Source: Planctomycetota bacterium | GTDB taxonomy: Bacteria; Planctomycetota; SZUA-567; JAKLDR01 | Assembly (NCBI GenBank): GCA_022703445.1 | Contig: JAKLDR010000014.1 | Span: 1 to 64,000 of the forward strand | Direction: 5' to 3' | Length of the DNA: 64,000 bases | Notes under the pieces: model-generated | Seen by the model: only the letters and a program-made list of their open reading frames with translations | The model's database searches: none | Told to the model about the DNA's origin: nothing | Made by a program: the position numbers and the translations under genes | In this document: positions 25,014 through 33,728 of the stretch, in pieces | Position numbering within the stretch: position 1 is the first letter of the stretch | How the letters are laid out: each line of letters begins with the position of its first letter

Positions 25014-26600
25014 CTACGGAGCGCGGGCGCCGGAGGCCTCCGCTCCGCCCGGTCCGGCGGCCCGGCTGAGCTTCTGCTGGAACGGCCCCTCGCGGAACTG
25101 CCGGCGCCAGCTCTTCATGATGAAGTACCCGCCGGTGCCGATCACGTCGTTGCGCCAGCGGCGGTACCAGCGCCGGAAACGCGTGCGCAGGTTGACCAGC
25201 GGCAGCATGGCGAAGGGGAAGTGCAGGGTGTGCATGGCCAGGCCGGGCATCCGCCGGAAATGGTAGAACTTGCCCATGATGCCCAGGATGGCGTCGTGCA
25301 TGCTTTCCACGGTCAGCGGCGGGTCCGGCGCGAAGAGCGGGAAGTTGCCGTCGTAGTACTCCCAGCCGATCTCGCGGACCGGGAAGACCCGGCCGCCGGC
25401 CTCCAGCCGGGCGCGCAGCTCCGTCCCGGGCAGCGGCACCGGCAGGAGCACCTGAACGGTGTCGAGCTTGGCCTCGCGGATGAACCTCCGGAAGCGCTTC
25501 ACCCGCTCGGCCGCGGCCATGCGGAACTCGACCCCCGGCCGCATCGGGTAGCCGAAGATGAACATGCCGTGGACCAGGAAGCCGGCGCGGTGGTAGATGC
25601 GCGCCGATTCGACCATCTCCGAGACCCGGAGCGCCTTGCCCATGGCGCGGAGCTCCTCCTCGATGGGCGACTCGATGCCGATGGCCAGGCTGCGGATGCC
25701 GCACTCGCGCATGGCCTGGAGCAGTTCGGCGTCGCGGGCGCAGTCCAGGCGGATCTGCACGGTGATGAAGAAGCTCAGGCCGGTGGCGTGGCAGTAGTCG
25801 CGGAGCAGCCGGCAGAAGCGCAGGGTTTCGGCGCGGTCCTGCGCGAACTGGTCGTCGACCACGAAGAATTCGCGGGCCCCCCGCCCCTCGGCCAGGCTCC
25901 CGATCTGGGCGAGCAGCCGCTCGGGCGTCGCGCAGCGCGCCCGGCCCTTGACCGCGCAGAACTCGCAGTTCATGCCGCAGCCGCGGATCCGGCTGATCGG
26001 ATAGACCAGCACCTTGGCGTAGCGCAGCAGGCCGAAGTCCGGCAGGGGCTGGTCCTCGAAGTACTCGATGGGCGCGCGCTCCGGGGTGCTGACCATCCGG
26101 CCGTCGCGCAGGAAGCTCAGCCCGGCGACGGCGTCGAGAGGCGTCCCGGCGTCGCGGGCGGCGAGCAGCTCGGCGATGGCGTGCTCGCCCTCGCCGTTGA
26201 CGATGACGTCGAGCCCCGCGCGGAGCGAGGCCTCGGGTTCGGCGGCCAGGTGGTGGCCTCCGCCGACGGTGAAGACGCCCGCGCGGCGATAGAAGTCCGC
26301 CAGCTCGTTGAGGCGCGGGGTCGTGCAGGACAGGCCCCCGTAGAAACCGGCCGCGTCGGCCGGGCGCAGCGCCTGCAGCGCGGAATGGTCGGGCGCCCCG
26401 GCGGCGTCGGCCGGGCCCGGGAACCGGTAGTTGTTCTCGTCGATGACCTCGACGTCCCAGCCGGGCAGCTTGCTGACCGCCGTGGCCACGCAGAGCGGCC
26501 CGAGCGCCGTGGTCTTGCGGGCGATGTGGCTGTAGATATTGAACGCCGGGTACTTCGGGACAATCATCCGGAAGAGGCGGCGGGGGCGGGACCGTTCCAT
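25014..26600 (-). CDS. B12-binding radical SAM protein
   Basis: 528 aa. The N-terminal 160 residues resemble a cobalamin-binding domain (IVPKYPAFNIYSH, VFTVGGGHHLAAEPEA, DVIVNGEGEHAIAELL). The radical SAM cluster motif is RGCGMNCEFCAVKG (CxxxCxxC). VDDQFAQDRAETLRFCRLL and LAIGIESPIEEEL follow as expected. These proteins carry out methylations and rearrangements in lipid, hopanoid or secondary metabolism. The substrate is not evident, and its place in a glycoside hydrolase cluster is unusual. No clear ribosome-binding site precedes the ATG. Confidence 0.88.
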   Translation of the reverse strand: MERSRPRRLFRMIVPKYPAFNIYSHIARKTTALGPLCVATAVSKLPGWDVEVIDENNYRFPGPADAAGAPDHSALQALRPADAAGFYGGLSCTTPRLNELADFYRRAGVFTVGGGHHLAAEPEASLRAGLDVIVNGEGEHAIAELLAARDAGTPLDAVAGLSFLRDGRMVSTPERAPIEYFEDQPLPDFGLLRYAKVLVYPISRIRGCGMNCEFCAVKGRARCATPERLLAQIGSLAEGRGAREFFVVDDQFAQDRAETLRFCRLLRDYCHATGLSFFITVQIRLDCARDAELLQAMRECGIRSLAIGIESPIEEELRAMGKALRVSEMVESARIYHRAGFLVHGMFIFGYPMRPGVEFRMAAAERVKRFRRFIREAKLDTVQVLLPVPLPGTELRARLEAGGRVFPVREIGWEYYDGNFPLFAPDPPLTVESMHDAILGIMGKFYHFRRMPGLAMHTLHFPFAMLPLVNLRTRFRRWYRRWRNDVIGTGGYFIMKSWRRQFREGPFQQKLSRAAGPGGAEASGARAP

Positions 26601-26776
26601 GTCGTCACATTCTGGCCGGAGCGCTGCCGCGGAGAAATGCCGCCCCCGGCAGCGGCCGGACGGAGGCGTCGCCGGCGCGGGGCCGGCGGTGGGAAGAAGG
26701 ATTACGCGTCCATTGTAGCGCCGCCGGGGGGCCCGTCAAAGAGAACGGCGGGGCCGCCAGGCATCCTCGGGCACCC

Positions 26777-28513
26777 TCAGCCCGTTACGCTCAGGTCCCG
26801 GTCCAGGCCGGCGCGGAAGGTCGTCGTGGTGACCCCCGTCGGCACCGAGCCGCGCTCGATGTGCCGCAGCGCGGCGTGCAGCGCGGCCAGCACCTCCGGC
26901 CGCTCCCTGCGGACGAAGAGCGGGATGCCCGGGCAGGGCGCGGAGCAGTCCCGGACCAGGCCGGAAACCCGGCTGGTGCCGGTCCAGGCGTCGACCCACT
27001 CGCCGGGCGGCAGGACCACGTCGCGCGCGGCGACGCCCGGGTCGAGGACCGGCGCGGCCAAGAGCGCGCCGCCGAGCAGGTACTCGTCGGCGACGGTATA
27101 GAGCCCGGTCTCCTCCGGCGCGTCGAACCAGATCGGCCGGAGGAGTGGCGCCGTGCGCTCGCGGGCCTCGGCGGCCAGGTACTCCCCTAGCGCCTTGTGG
27201 GCCAGGGCGTAGCCGCGCACCGCGCGCTCCGTCGCCTCGCAGTAGTTCCACGGGAAGTACGAGAACTGGACCAAGGGCATGAAGGCCGAGGCCTCGGTCC
27301 AACGGACCATGAGCTCGTCGGTCGGCAGCGGGAAGTTCGAGACCAGGGTCTGGACCCGCCCAGGGACCATGTCGGGGATGAGCAGGTCGTAGCCCATCAG
27401 GCCCAGGTGCAGGCCGAGCGAGACGACGGCCTTGAGGCCGTTGTCCCGGCCCCAGTGCGAGTCCTTGCCGCCCTCGCGCCAGAGGACGCTGCGGCGCTGC
27501 GAGAGCCAGGCGGTGCGGGTCTCGCAGGCGTTGGGGACAATGTGCTCAAAGAGGCCGAGGAGCATCTCGGGATAGCCCGACGGCCCCCAGGGCGCGGCCG
27601 GCGCCGCCGACTCCGGGGCCGGCTGGTACTTGAAGTCGCCGCCGTCGATCTTGAAACCGTCGACGCCGTACTGGGAGCGCAGGCGCTCGAGCCGGCCGCG
27701 GTACCAGTCCCGGCCGGGGGCGCCGCTCAGGTCGACCAGTCCCGCGGTGCCACCCCACCACTTGAAGAGCGCCGCGCCGCCGCCGGCGCGCGCCGGCACC
27801 AGGACCTTGCGCGCCGCGAGGTCCGCGAAGCCGGCGGCCTCCTGGTTGACGAAGGGCGTGACCCACAGCCAGACCTTGAAGCCGAGCGCGTGGAGCTCGC
27901 GGACCATGCCCGCCGGGTCCGGGAAGTCCTTGGAGAACTCGAGTTCGCCGAAGCACGACTCCCAGCGGTCGTCGATGATCAGCGTCGAGCAGGGGTAGCC
28001 CTGCTCGCGAATGGCCCGGGCCATCCCGAGGATCCGCTCGCCGGTGATGCAGCGCGGATACTGCGTCCAGGTGCAGAAGAGGCTGTCGCCAAAGGCCGCC
28101 GCCGCGGACGGCGGGCGGTTCGGCCACCCGAGCGTGGCCATTAGCGCCGCCCGGGCCTCGGGCAGGTTCCGGCCGCGGAAGACCTCGACGGCCACCGGCA
28201 CGGCCGGCGCGCGCAGCTTGAGCAGGCCGTCGCCGTTCGCGTTGATGGAGACCTCGAGCTTCGCGTCGGTGCGGGCGATGATCGCGTAGCCGGCCGAGCA
28301 CATCCAGATCGGGCTCTGGATGTTGTTGACCGCGAAGGCCGGGTTCGACACGCTCCCGGCCTCGAGCGGCCAGGGCTGGTCGTGGCTGAACCCGTGGCCG
28401 AACCAGTGCCCGCCGGAGGCCAGGTCGAAGGCCAGCGCCTCGCCGGCGGCGAGCTTGAGTTCGGTCGAGCCGGAGAGCTCTCCGGCTGAGGGCCCGCTTG
28501 TGATTCGAAGCAT
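26777..28513 (-). CDS. GH31 family alpha-glycosidase
   Basis: 578 aa from the ATG at 28513. The catalytic barrel shows YPCSTLIIDDRWESCFGE, VDGFKIDGGDFKY with the likely nucleophile Asp, and SHWGRDNGLKAVVSLGLHLG where the second Asp is the probable acid/base. LMGYDLLIPDMV follows. GH31 enzymes are alpha-glucosidases, xylosidases or sulfoquinovosidases; the exact substrate cannot be told. The N-terminal beta-sandwich is shorter than usual and no signal peptide is seen. The upstream Met positions lack a ribosome-binding site. It heads the minus-strand carbohydrate cluster. Confidence 0.87.
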   Translation of the reverse strand: MLRITSGPSAGELSGSTELKLAAGEALAFDLASGGHWFGHGFSHDQPWPLEAGSVSNPAFAVNNIQSPIWMCSAGYAIIARTDAKLEVSINANGDGLLKLRAPAVPVAVEVFRGRNLPEARAALMATLGWPNRPPSAAAAFGDSLFCTWTQYPRCITGERILGMARAIREQGYPCSTLIIDDRWESCFGELEFSKDFPDPAGMVRELHALGFKVWLWVTPFVNQEAAGFADLAARKVLVPARAGGGAALFKWWGGTAGLVDLSGAPGRDWYRGRLERLRSQYGVDGFKIDGGDFKYQPAPESAAPAAPWGPSGYPEMLLGLFEHIVPNACETRTAWLSQRRSVLWREGGKDSHWGRDNGLKAVVSLGLHLGLMGYDLLIPDMVPGRVQTLVSNFPLPTDELMVRWTEASAFMPLVQFSYFPWNYCEATERAVRGYALAHKALGEYLAAEARERTAPLLRPIWFDAPEETGLYTVADEYLLGGALLAAPVLDPGVAARDVVLPPGEWVDAWTGTSRVSGLVRDCSAPCPGIPLFVRRERPEVLAALHAALRHIERGSVPTGVTTTTFRAGLDRDLSVTG

Positions 28514-28750
28514 GGCCACCATCCTGCCGGCGCGGCGGGGAGATTCAAGTGCAGGGTGCGCAAGCAGATGGTTGTGGTCCGAGCCCTGCCCTTGCGTAGC
28601 ACAAGTATAGAGGAGAAAATACGGGGGCAACTGAAGGGGCGGAGGACCACGGAGTGGAGGGTGCCTGGGCAATGTCGGCTTCCCCTGCAGTGAACTTCCC
28701 GACGAAGCATCCGTTCACAACGGCATGAACCCGACGCGGAGAACGGGGAG

Positions 28751-30127
28751 ATGAACAGGCGATGGCGCTGGGTTGCCGGCGTGGCGACCCTCTTCATCGC
28801 GGCCTCGGCACTTGCCATCCCGGCCTACCGTTCACATCGCCGAAGCGTCCATATCCGCACGCTGATAGGTGGACTGTCGCAGGATATGGGCGGGCTTCGC
28901 GCCACGGAGCTCAAGAGCATGGGCCAGGAGGCCGTGCCTTTCCTCATGGCCGCCGCACCGACGCCTGACGGCTTCTTCGCGGTCCGGATTCTCGGCGAGA
29001 TGAGCGCGACTGAAACCATTGAGCCACTGCTGGACCTCTATCGCCAGGATGAACGGGGGTATGCCGCCGTCCCGGCAGCCATGAAGACCATGGGGCCGCC
29101 GGGCGCCGCGGCGGTGCTAGAAAGGCTGCGCCGGGGACAACCGGAGTTCATCTGGTTCGCGGGCAACCTCTGCGGCCCGGAGGCCACGCCTCATCTTGCC
29201 AAGTTCGCGGCGGTTCCCGGCCAGTCCGATGAGTACTACGAGCGGTGTGCCACGGCTCTGGGTGAGACCGGAGACCCGGCGGCGGCTGAACCATTAGTCG
29301 CTCTTCTGGGGCGCTCAAGCGAGGTGGATGGCTATGCCCGGTACGCCCTGGTCTTGCTCGGCACTGGAGCGGGTCCGGCCTGCGCGCGGGCTCTCCAAAC
29401 TGAGAAGCGTGAGGCTGTTCTCAACCTGCTCATGAGCGTGGTCGCGGAGGCCGGCATGAAGGATGCCGCTCCAGTCCTTGCGCAGTTCGTCGGCGGGGCG
29501 GACGGCCCCTGGAACGACAGGCGACGCGGTGCCTTCTTCGCTCTTTGCAGATTGCCCGACACCGGTCAGGCGGATCTCTTCTGGCATCTCCTGCGGCGCT
29601 TTCCAAACGATGGCAACGAGCGCTACGCCGCAGCGATCGGTCTTGGGAACGCCGGCGATGCGCGGGCGGAGCCCCTCATTCGCCAATACTACAAGGAGAT
29701 GACGGCGATCTGGTCACCATCAGTGCCCTGCGAGGCAATGGCCAGGTGCAGGTCCGAGGCGTCTCTCGATTTCCTTCTCTCCCTTCTGGAGAAGCATCAG
29801 GGCGATCCGGGGCAACAGCGCCATGTCCTCAAGGCCCTTGGCTACTGCCAATCAGCGCGCGCCGCCCAGGCCGTGCACACTTGGCTCAAGGCGCACATGC
29901 CTGCTCCCGAGAGTCGTGGTGGGCAGGGCGCCGCGCTCGACATGTGCCTGGAGAATGCGGTGGGAAGCCTTGGCGGACTGGGCTATGTCGAGGCACTGCC
30001 CGAACTGCGGACGCTGCTCAACGTGAGGGTTCACTCCATATGCGGCCGGGACGATCCCAACTATCCATACCGGAACTTCGCCGCGAACGCCATAGGAGAC
30101 ATAGAGAGAGCTAAGACGCCTAGGTAG
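28751..30127 (+). CDS. Exported or membrane-anchored HEAT-repeat protein
   Basis: 458 aa with an N-terminal hydrophobic segment, MNRRWRWVAGVATLFIAASA. The remainder is made of HEAT/PBS-lyase-type repeats, for example GQEAVPFLMAAAPTPDGFFA, AAAEPLVALLGRSS and RYAAAIGLGNAGDARAEPLI. They usually make a protein-binding solenoid. GGAG and GGGGAG are found before the ATG. It is divergent from the GH31 gene and is followed by a hairpin element. No partner gene was recognised. Confidence 0.72.
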   Translation: MNRRWRWVAGVATLFIAASALAIPAYRSHRRSVHIRTLIGGLSQDMGGLRATELKSMGQEAVPFLMAAAPTPDGFFAVRILGEMSATETIEPLLDLYRQDERGYAAVPAAMKTMGPPGAAAVLERLRRGQPEFIWFAGNLCGPEATPHLAKFAAVPGQSDEYYERCATALGETGDPAAAEPLVALLGRSSEVDGYARYALVLLGTGAGPACARALQTEKREAVLNLLMSVVAEAGMKDAAPVLAQFVGGADGPWNDRRRGAFFALCRLPDTGQADLFWHLLRRFPNDGNERYAAAIGLGNAGDARAEPLIRQYYKEMTAIWSPSVPCEAMARCRSEASLDFLLSLLEKHQGDPGQQRHVLKALGYCQSARAAQAVHTWLKAHMPAPESRGGQGAALDMCLENAVGSLGGLGYVEALPELRTLLNVRVHSICGRDDPNYPYRNFAANAIGDIERAKTPR

Positions 30128-30128
30128 A

Positions 30129-30316
30129 GTCCGGTGCACGGAGCGGGCTGGGCTCTACCGCTCGGAGGGCATCGTGCCCTCCGAGCTGCCCTTCGACTAT
30201 GCTCAGGGCCTTGGCTATGGCCGTGAGCCTGTCGAAAGGCGACGAAGCTGCCCTTTCGCCCTCCATGGTCTTCGGGCACCTTCGACGCAGAGCCCAGCCC
30301 GCCCCGTGCACCGGAC
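30129..30316. repeat. 188-bp element with 28-bp terminal inverted repeats (element E1)
   Basis: The ends GTCCGGTGCACGGAGCGGGC (30129 on) and the complement of its counterpart (30289-30316) match at 27 of 28 positions. Inside are a small hairpin (GGAGGGCATCGTGCCCTCC) and a second inverted repeat (CCCTTCGACTATGCTCAGG with GTGAGCCTGTCGAAAGG). It carries no gene. It resembles a nonautonomous mobile element or a large structured repeat. A relative lies at 31721-31855, on the other side of the ligase gene. Confidence 0.85.
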
Positions 30317-30406
30317 CGGCGCATCGCATCACCGCCACGGGAGCCGCGGGAGGTTCGGCCGTACTCGCTCTTGCACCGCGGTGCCAGACAGTGAGAATGT
30401 CCCGCG

Positions 30407-31708
30407 ATGAAGACAGGCCACTACCATCTTACTGGCGTCGCCGGCGTGGGGATGAACGCCATCGCCCAGGCGCTCGCGGCGGTCGGCTGCCAGGTCACCG
30501 GGTCGGACCGGTTCTGCGACCAGGGCCATTGCCTCGACGTCGTCGGCAAGCTCGCGAAGGCCGGCGTGAGGATCATCCCCCAGGACGGAAGCGGCATCTC
30601 CGCCGGCACCACGGGGCTCGTGGTCAGCACGGCCATCGAGGACGACAATCCCGACATCGCGGCGGCGCGCCGGCTCGGCGTGCCGGTCCTCCACCGCTCG
30701 GCGATGCTCGCCCAGATCGTCGAGGGCCGGGAGTGCATCGCCGTGGCCGGCACGTCCGGCAAGAGCACGGTCACCGGCATGATCGGCTTCATCCTGGAGC
30801 AGCTCGGCGCCGACCCCTTCGTGGTCAACGGCGCGCCGGTGCTCAACTGGATGAGCGAGACCAGCGTCGGCAACGTCCGCATCGGGCGCTCCAAGTGGTG
30901 CGTCCTGGAGGTCGACGAGAGCGACCGCTCGCTGCTCAACTTCCACCCGGCGTGGGCGCTGGTGACCAACGTCTCGGCGGACCACTTCACGCTCGAGGAG
31001 AGCACCGGACTCTTCCGCCAGTTCGCGGCGCAGGTGACGGGCGGCGTCCTCTGGGGCGAGGCCGGGGGCTTCGAGCCGCAGCTGGACGCCGGCGGCAGCC
31101 GGTTCGAGTTCGAGGGCGCGTCCTTCCGGGTGAACGTGCCCGGGCGGCACAACGCCGAGAACGCCCGGAACGCCGCCGCCATGTGCGTGCGGCTCGGCTT
31201 CAAGCCGGCCGAGGTTGCCAAAGCCCTCGCCGACTTCCGGGGCATCCACCGGCGGCTCGAGGTGGTGGGCAGAGCCGGCGGCGCCGTGGTCGTCGACGAC
31301 TTCGCCCACAACCCGGCGAAGATCCGGGCCGCGTGGGAGACGCTCGCGCCGTATCACGAGAGGGTGCTGGCCGTCTGGCGGCCGCACGGCTTCAGGCCGC
31401 TGGCGGTCATGATGGACGAGCTCGTCGCCACGTTCCGCGAGGTCTGCCGGCCCGGCGACTTCCTGGCGGTCCTCCCCGTCTTCGACGCCGGCGGGACGGC
31501 CAACCGGTCGGTCCGCTCGGAGATGCTAGTCGAGAAGCTCGCCGCCGCCGGCCTGCCGGCCGCCGCCGTCAAGGACTACGCCGAGGCCGTCGAGGCCGTC
31601 GCCGCGAGGGTCAAGCCCGGCTCCGCCATCGTGACCATGGGCGCCCGGGACCCGGACCTGCCCAGGCTGGCGAGGAATATTTTGGAGAGAGTTCAAGGAC
31701 GCGGTTAG
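30407..31708 (+). CDS. Mur ligase family protein (MurC/Mpl-like)
   Basis: 433 aa. The N-terminal Rossmann part begins YHLTGVAGVGMNAIAQAL, and the ATP-binding loop AGTSGKSTVTGMI follows. Substrate-domain motifs are CVLEVDESD and NVSADHF. The C-terminal domain has GIHRRLEVVGRAGG and VVVDDFAHNPAKI, like MurC and Mpl. These enzymes add L-Ala or a recycled peptide to UDP-MurNAc. At 433 aa it fits either, and the P-loop Ser replaces the common His/Thr (GTHGKTT), so the exact role is open. No murein cluster is nearby, which favours a recycling or accessory role. It is flanked by two related hairpin elements. Confidence 0.85.
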   Translation: MKTGHYHLTGVAGVGMNAIAQALAAVGCQVTGSDRFCDQGHCLDVVGKLAKAGVRIIPQDGSGISAGTTGLVVSTAIEDDNPDIAAARRLGVPVLHRSAMLAQIVEGRECIAVAGTSGKSTVTGMIGFILEQLGADPFVVNGAPVLNWMSETSVGNVRIGRSKWCVLEVDESDRSLLNFHPAWALVTNVSADHFTLEESTGLFRQFAAQVTGGVLWGEAGGFEPQLDAGGSRFEFEGASFRVNVPGRHNAENARNAAAMCVRLGFKPAEVAKALADFRGIHRRLEVVGRAGGAVVVDDFAHNPAKIRAAWETLAPYHERVLAVWRPHGFRPLAVMMDELVATFREVCRPGDFLAVLPVFDAGGTANRSVRSEMLVEKLAAAGLPAAAVKDYAEAVEAVAARVKPGSAIVTMGARDPDLPRLARNILERVQGRG

Positions 31709-31720
31709 CCGGCACTCACC

Positions 31721-31855
31721 GGTCCGGTGCGTGGGGCGGCCCGGGGCTACCGCTCGCGGGCATCCCTGCCCGCTCGCTGCGTGGGAAACCGCCTTCGGCC
31801 GTCCGGGCCTTCGGCGTTTTCCAACGCCGCCCCGGGCCACCCCACGCCCCGGACC
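31721..31855. repeat. 135-bp element with 27-bp terminal inverted repeats (element E2)
   Basis: GGTCCGGTGCGTGGGGCGGC (31721 on) and the complement of the right end (31829-31855) agree at 25 of 27 positions. E2 shares with E1 the start TCCGGTGC, the block CTACCGCTCG, and an inner hairpin of the form GGGCATCNNTGCCC. It lies downstream of the ligase gene. Up to the next gene end (31942) only a degenerate AAGAGTCTTCTT sequence is seen. Confidence 0.82.
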
Positions 31856-31941
31856 TCGCTGTTTTGCCGCGGAAGAAGTGGTCAAGAGTCTTCTTCCCCT
31901 GCTGTGAGAAGGCCTTTGCACCGCCTTCCTCCATATCACTG

Positions 31942-33393
31942 CTACCTGCCGCTGGTTCTTCGTCGCTCCTGCAGTTGGTCCCAGGCAGCTTCGACCTCCT
32001 TCTTGGCCTCGGCATTGAAGTCGGCCCTCTTCTGGTAGCGCACCAGGAGGAGTGCTTCGTTCCGGGGATCGGTGATCATGGCCCAGATGTCCCTGACCCT
32101 CCGGTCCTGATGGTTCCAAGGAACTTCGCTGAGACGTTCGACTATGGACTCACCAGCTCGGAAGTCGTGGAGGAAGAGACTCAGGTAATGCCATAGGAGT
32201 TCCTCCACGGGCAGGTGCTTCCTGAACTCGGCCATGTCTCGGATGATCTGCTCAGCCTTCTCTGGTTGCGTTCGCCTGATGTCGGCGTTGATGAACTCAA
32301 CGACCATGCGGACATCCCCGATCAGTTCCTTCATGGGAGACAACACGGGGATATCCTCGTCGTGCCAGTTCATCCCGCAGTTGAGGCATTGCCTGGCCGT
32401 GTCGCTCTCCAGCTCCTCGTTGCAGTAGCGGCACAGCGGCGCTCGCAGTCGGGCCGGGACATCGATGGGCCCTGTCAAGCCGTGCTCGGCGATGCGGATG
32501 GTCCAGGATTCCGCCTGCAGCGTGTGCTGTGCCTCCAGGGAAAGACGGACAGGATGGCCGAGGCTTTGGACGCTCGCGCAGAAGCTCTCTGGTCCTTTCT
32601 TGGTTGTCAGCTTCGCACCGGTCAACTGGCGAAGATAGAGAGTCAGGGCTGACGTGCCCCAAGCAGGCGCCATGGGGACCTTTCTACCGCCAATAATGAA
32701 GGCGAGCGAGTAGGGGAATGCTGTCTGTGATGATCCCCAGCCGGTCGCTGGGGCCTTCTGCCGTTCCCTGCGAGACTCGATCACTATTGCGCTGGCACCT
32801 TCTTTGACTGCCTGTGGCACGATGGTATCCAGGAAATCCTTCTTGCCCTCGTCTGCCAATGCGGCTTCCCTGTGATTCTCGGGCGTGGGCTCATAGGTAT
32901 CCAGCAGGAAACGGAGCATGGCTTCGTACTCCGGAGTCGGGCTGCGCTCATCTCCCCACTCATGCTCGCAAGTTGGGCACTTCCAGAGTCGTTCCCCCCC
33001 GACCAGGACATCCCCTCCTAGCACGACACTTTTCTGCCATGCTAGGTCCAATAGTGTGTCGTCCGGTAGCCCGTACACTATGGGCTGTGCCCCCTGCGCA
33101 TCGCACGAGGGGCATGAGTCAACTCGGGGGCGCTTCCGCTCTCTCCGTTGCGCCCTCCAAGCGCTTTTCCAGATTCGCCAGTGGGTTGCGATCACGAAGA
33201 TCTCAAGGAGGAGCGCGAGAATGCCAGCTGGCCAGGCATGCCAGGCTAGGTGTCTTCCAAGCGTGCTCATGACCGGGTGGCCAGCGACGACCAGAACCAG
33301 CATTTCAGCGGAACAGGTAATCACAAAGATGGTGCCCGCAAGCCGCAGAGACGCCTTAAGCGATGAGGGCAGTGTGGTGATCCGCTGGGTCAT
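31942..33393 (-). CDS. Membrane protein with two zinc ribbons and a GspE/PilB N-domain-like region without ATPase
   Basis: 483 aa from the ATG at 33393, which has GGAGGG about 10 nt upstream; a longer start at 33435 lacks a ribosome-binding site. There are two membrane segments in the first 80 residues. A zinc ribbon of CPSC and CPTC pairs follows, and a second zinc ribbon, CRYC...CLNC, comes later. Between them, FLDTIVPQAVKEGASAIVIE, ALTLYLRQLTGAKL and a beta-rich stretch follow the order of the N1E domain of type II/IV secretion ATPases (QAVREGASDIHIEP), but there is no Walker motif. The C-terminus is helical. The function is unknown. Confidence 0.65.
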   Translation of the reverse strand: MTQRITTLPSSLKASLRLAGTIFVITCSAEMLVLVVAGHPVMSTLGRHLAWHAWPAGILALLLEIFVIATHWRIWKSAWRAQRRERKRPRVDSCPSCDAQGAQPIVYGLPDDTLLDLAWQKSVVLGGDVLVGGERLWKCPTCEHEWGDERSPTPEYEAMLRFLLDTYEPTPENHREAALADEGKKDFLDTIVPQAVKEGASAIVIESRRERQKAPATGWGSSQTAFPYSLAFIIGGRKVPMAPAWGTSALTLYLRQLTGAKLTTKKGPESFCASVQSLGHPVRLSLEAQHTLQAESWTIRIAEHGLTGPIDVPARLRAPLCRYCNEELESDTARQCLNCGMNWHDEDIPVLSPMKELIGDVRMVVEFINADIRRTQPEKAEQIIRDMAEFRKHLPVEELLWHYLSLFLHDFRAGESIVERLSEVPWNHQDRRVRDIWAMITDPRNEALLLVRYQKRADFNAEAKKEVEAAWDQLQERRRTSGR

Positions 33394-33460
33394 ACGCGCC
33401 AGACCCTCCGCACGCCATTCTCCACGCTCCGACATGCGGTGCAAGCGCGATGGGGCCGTT

Positions 33461-33576
33461 CTACCCCCTCAGATTGTCTATCAGCCCCCCGGCCCGGGTC
33501 ACGAAGGCGTCCCAGTCGGCCGAGGCGGCCACCACGCTCTCGTCCCTGGCGGTCCGGGCGCCCATCCGCCGGGCGA
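33461..33576 (-). pseudogene. Detached 3'-end copy A of the 36807-37463 gene
   Basis: 116 bp aligning without gaps to 36807-36922, including the stop codon. The frame reads RRMGARTARDESVV and then ASADWDAFVTRAG, ending at TAG. No start codon or upstream gene body is present. The region 33394-33728 otherwise contains only the hairpin at 33581-33639 and the ribosome-binding site of the next gene. Confidence 0.9.
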
Positions 33577-33580
33577 GGGC

Positions 33581-33639
33581 GAAAAGGGGTCAGGAGTCTT
33601 TTCTCCCCGGCGGCGAAAAGACTCCTGCCCCCCTTTTCT
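33581..33639. repeat. REP-like hairpin, copy 1 (GGGGTCAGGAGTCTTTTC type)
   Basis: GAAAAGGGGTCAGGAGTCTT (33581 on) pairs with the complement of AAAAGACTCCTGCCCCCCTT (33615-33634). This palindrome type is a frequent REP-like element, usually associated elsewhere with Y1 (RAYT) transposases. No such gene is in the window. A related copy lies at 50074-50148. Confidence 0.8.
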
Positions 33640-33728
33640 CACGGCGCTCAGCGCGGTCTTCGCCGCCAGCCGGCAACCCGCTGAACCTTCCGCCCCGGGC
33701 CGCGTTAGCCCGTGCAGGAGATTGAGCC

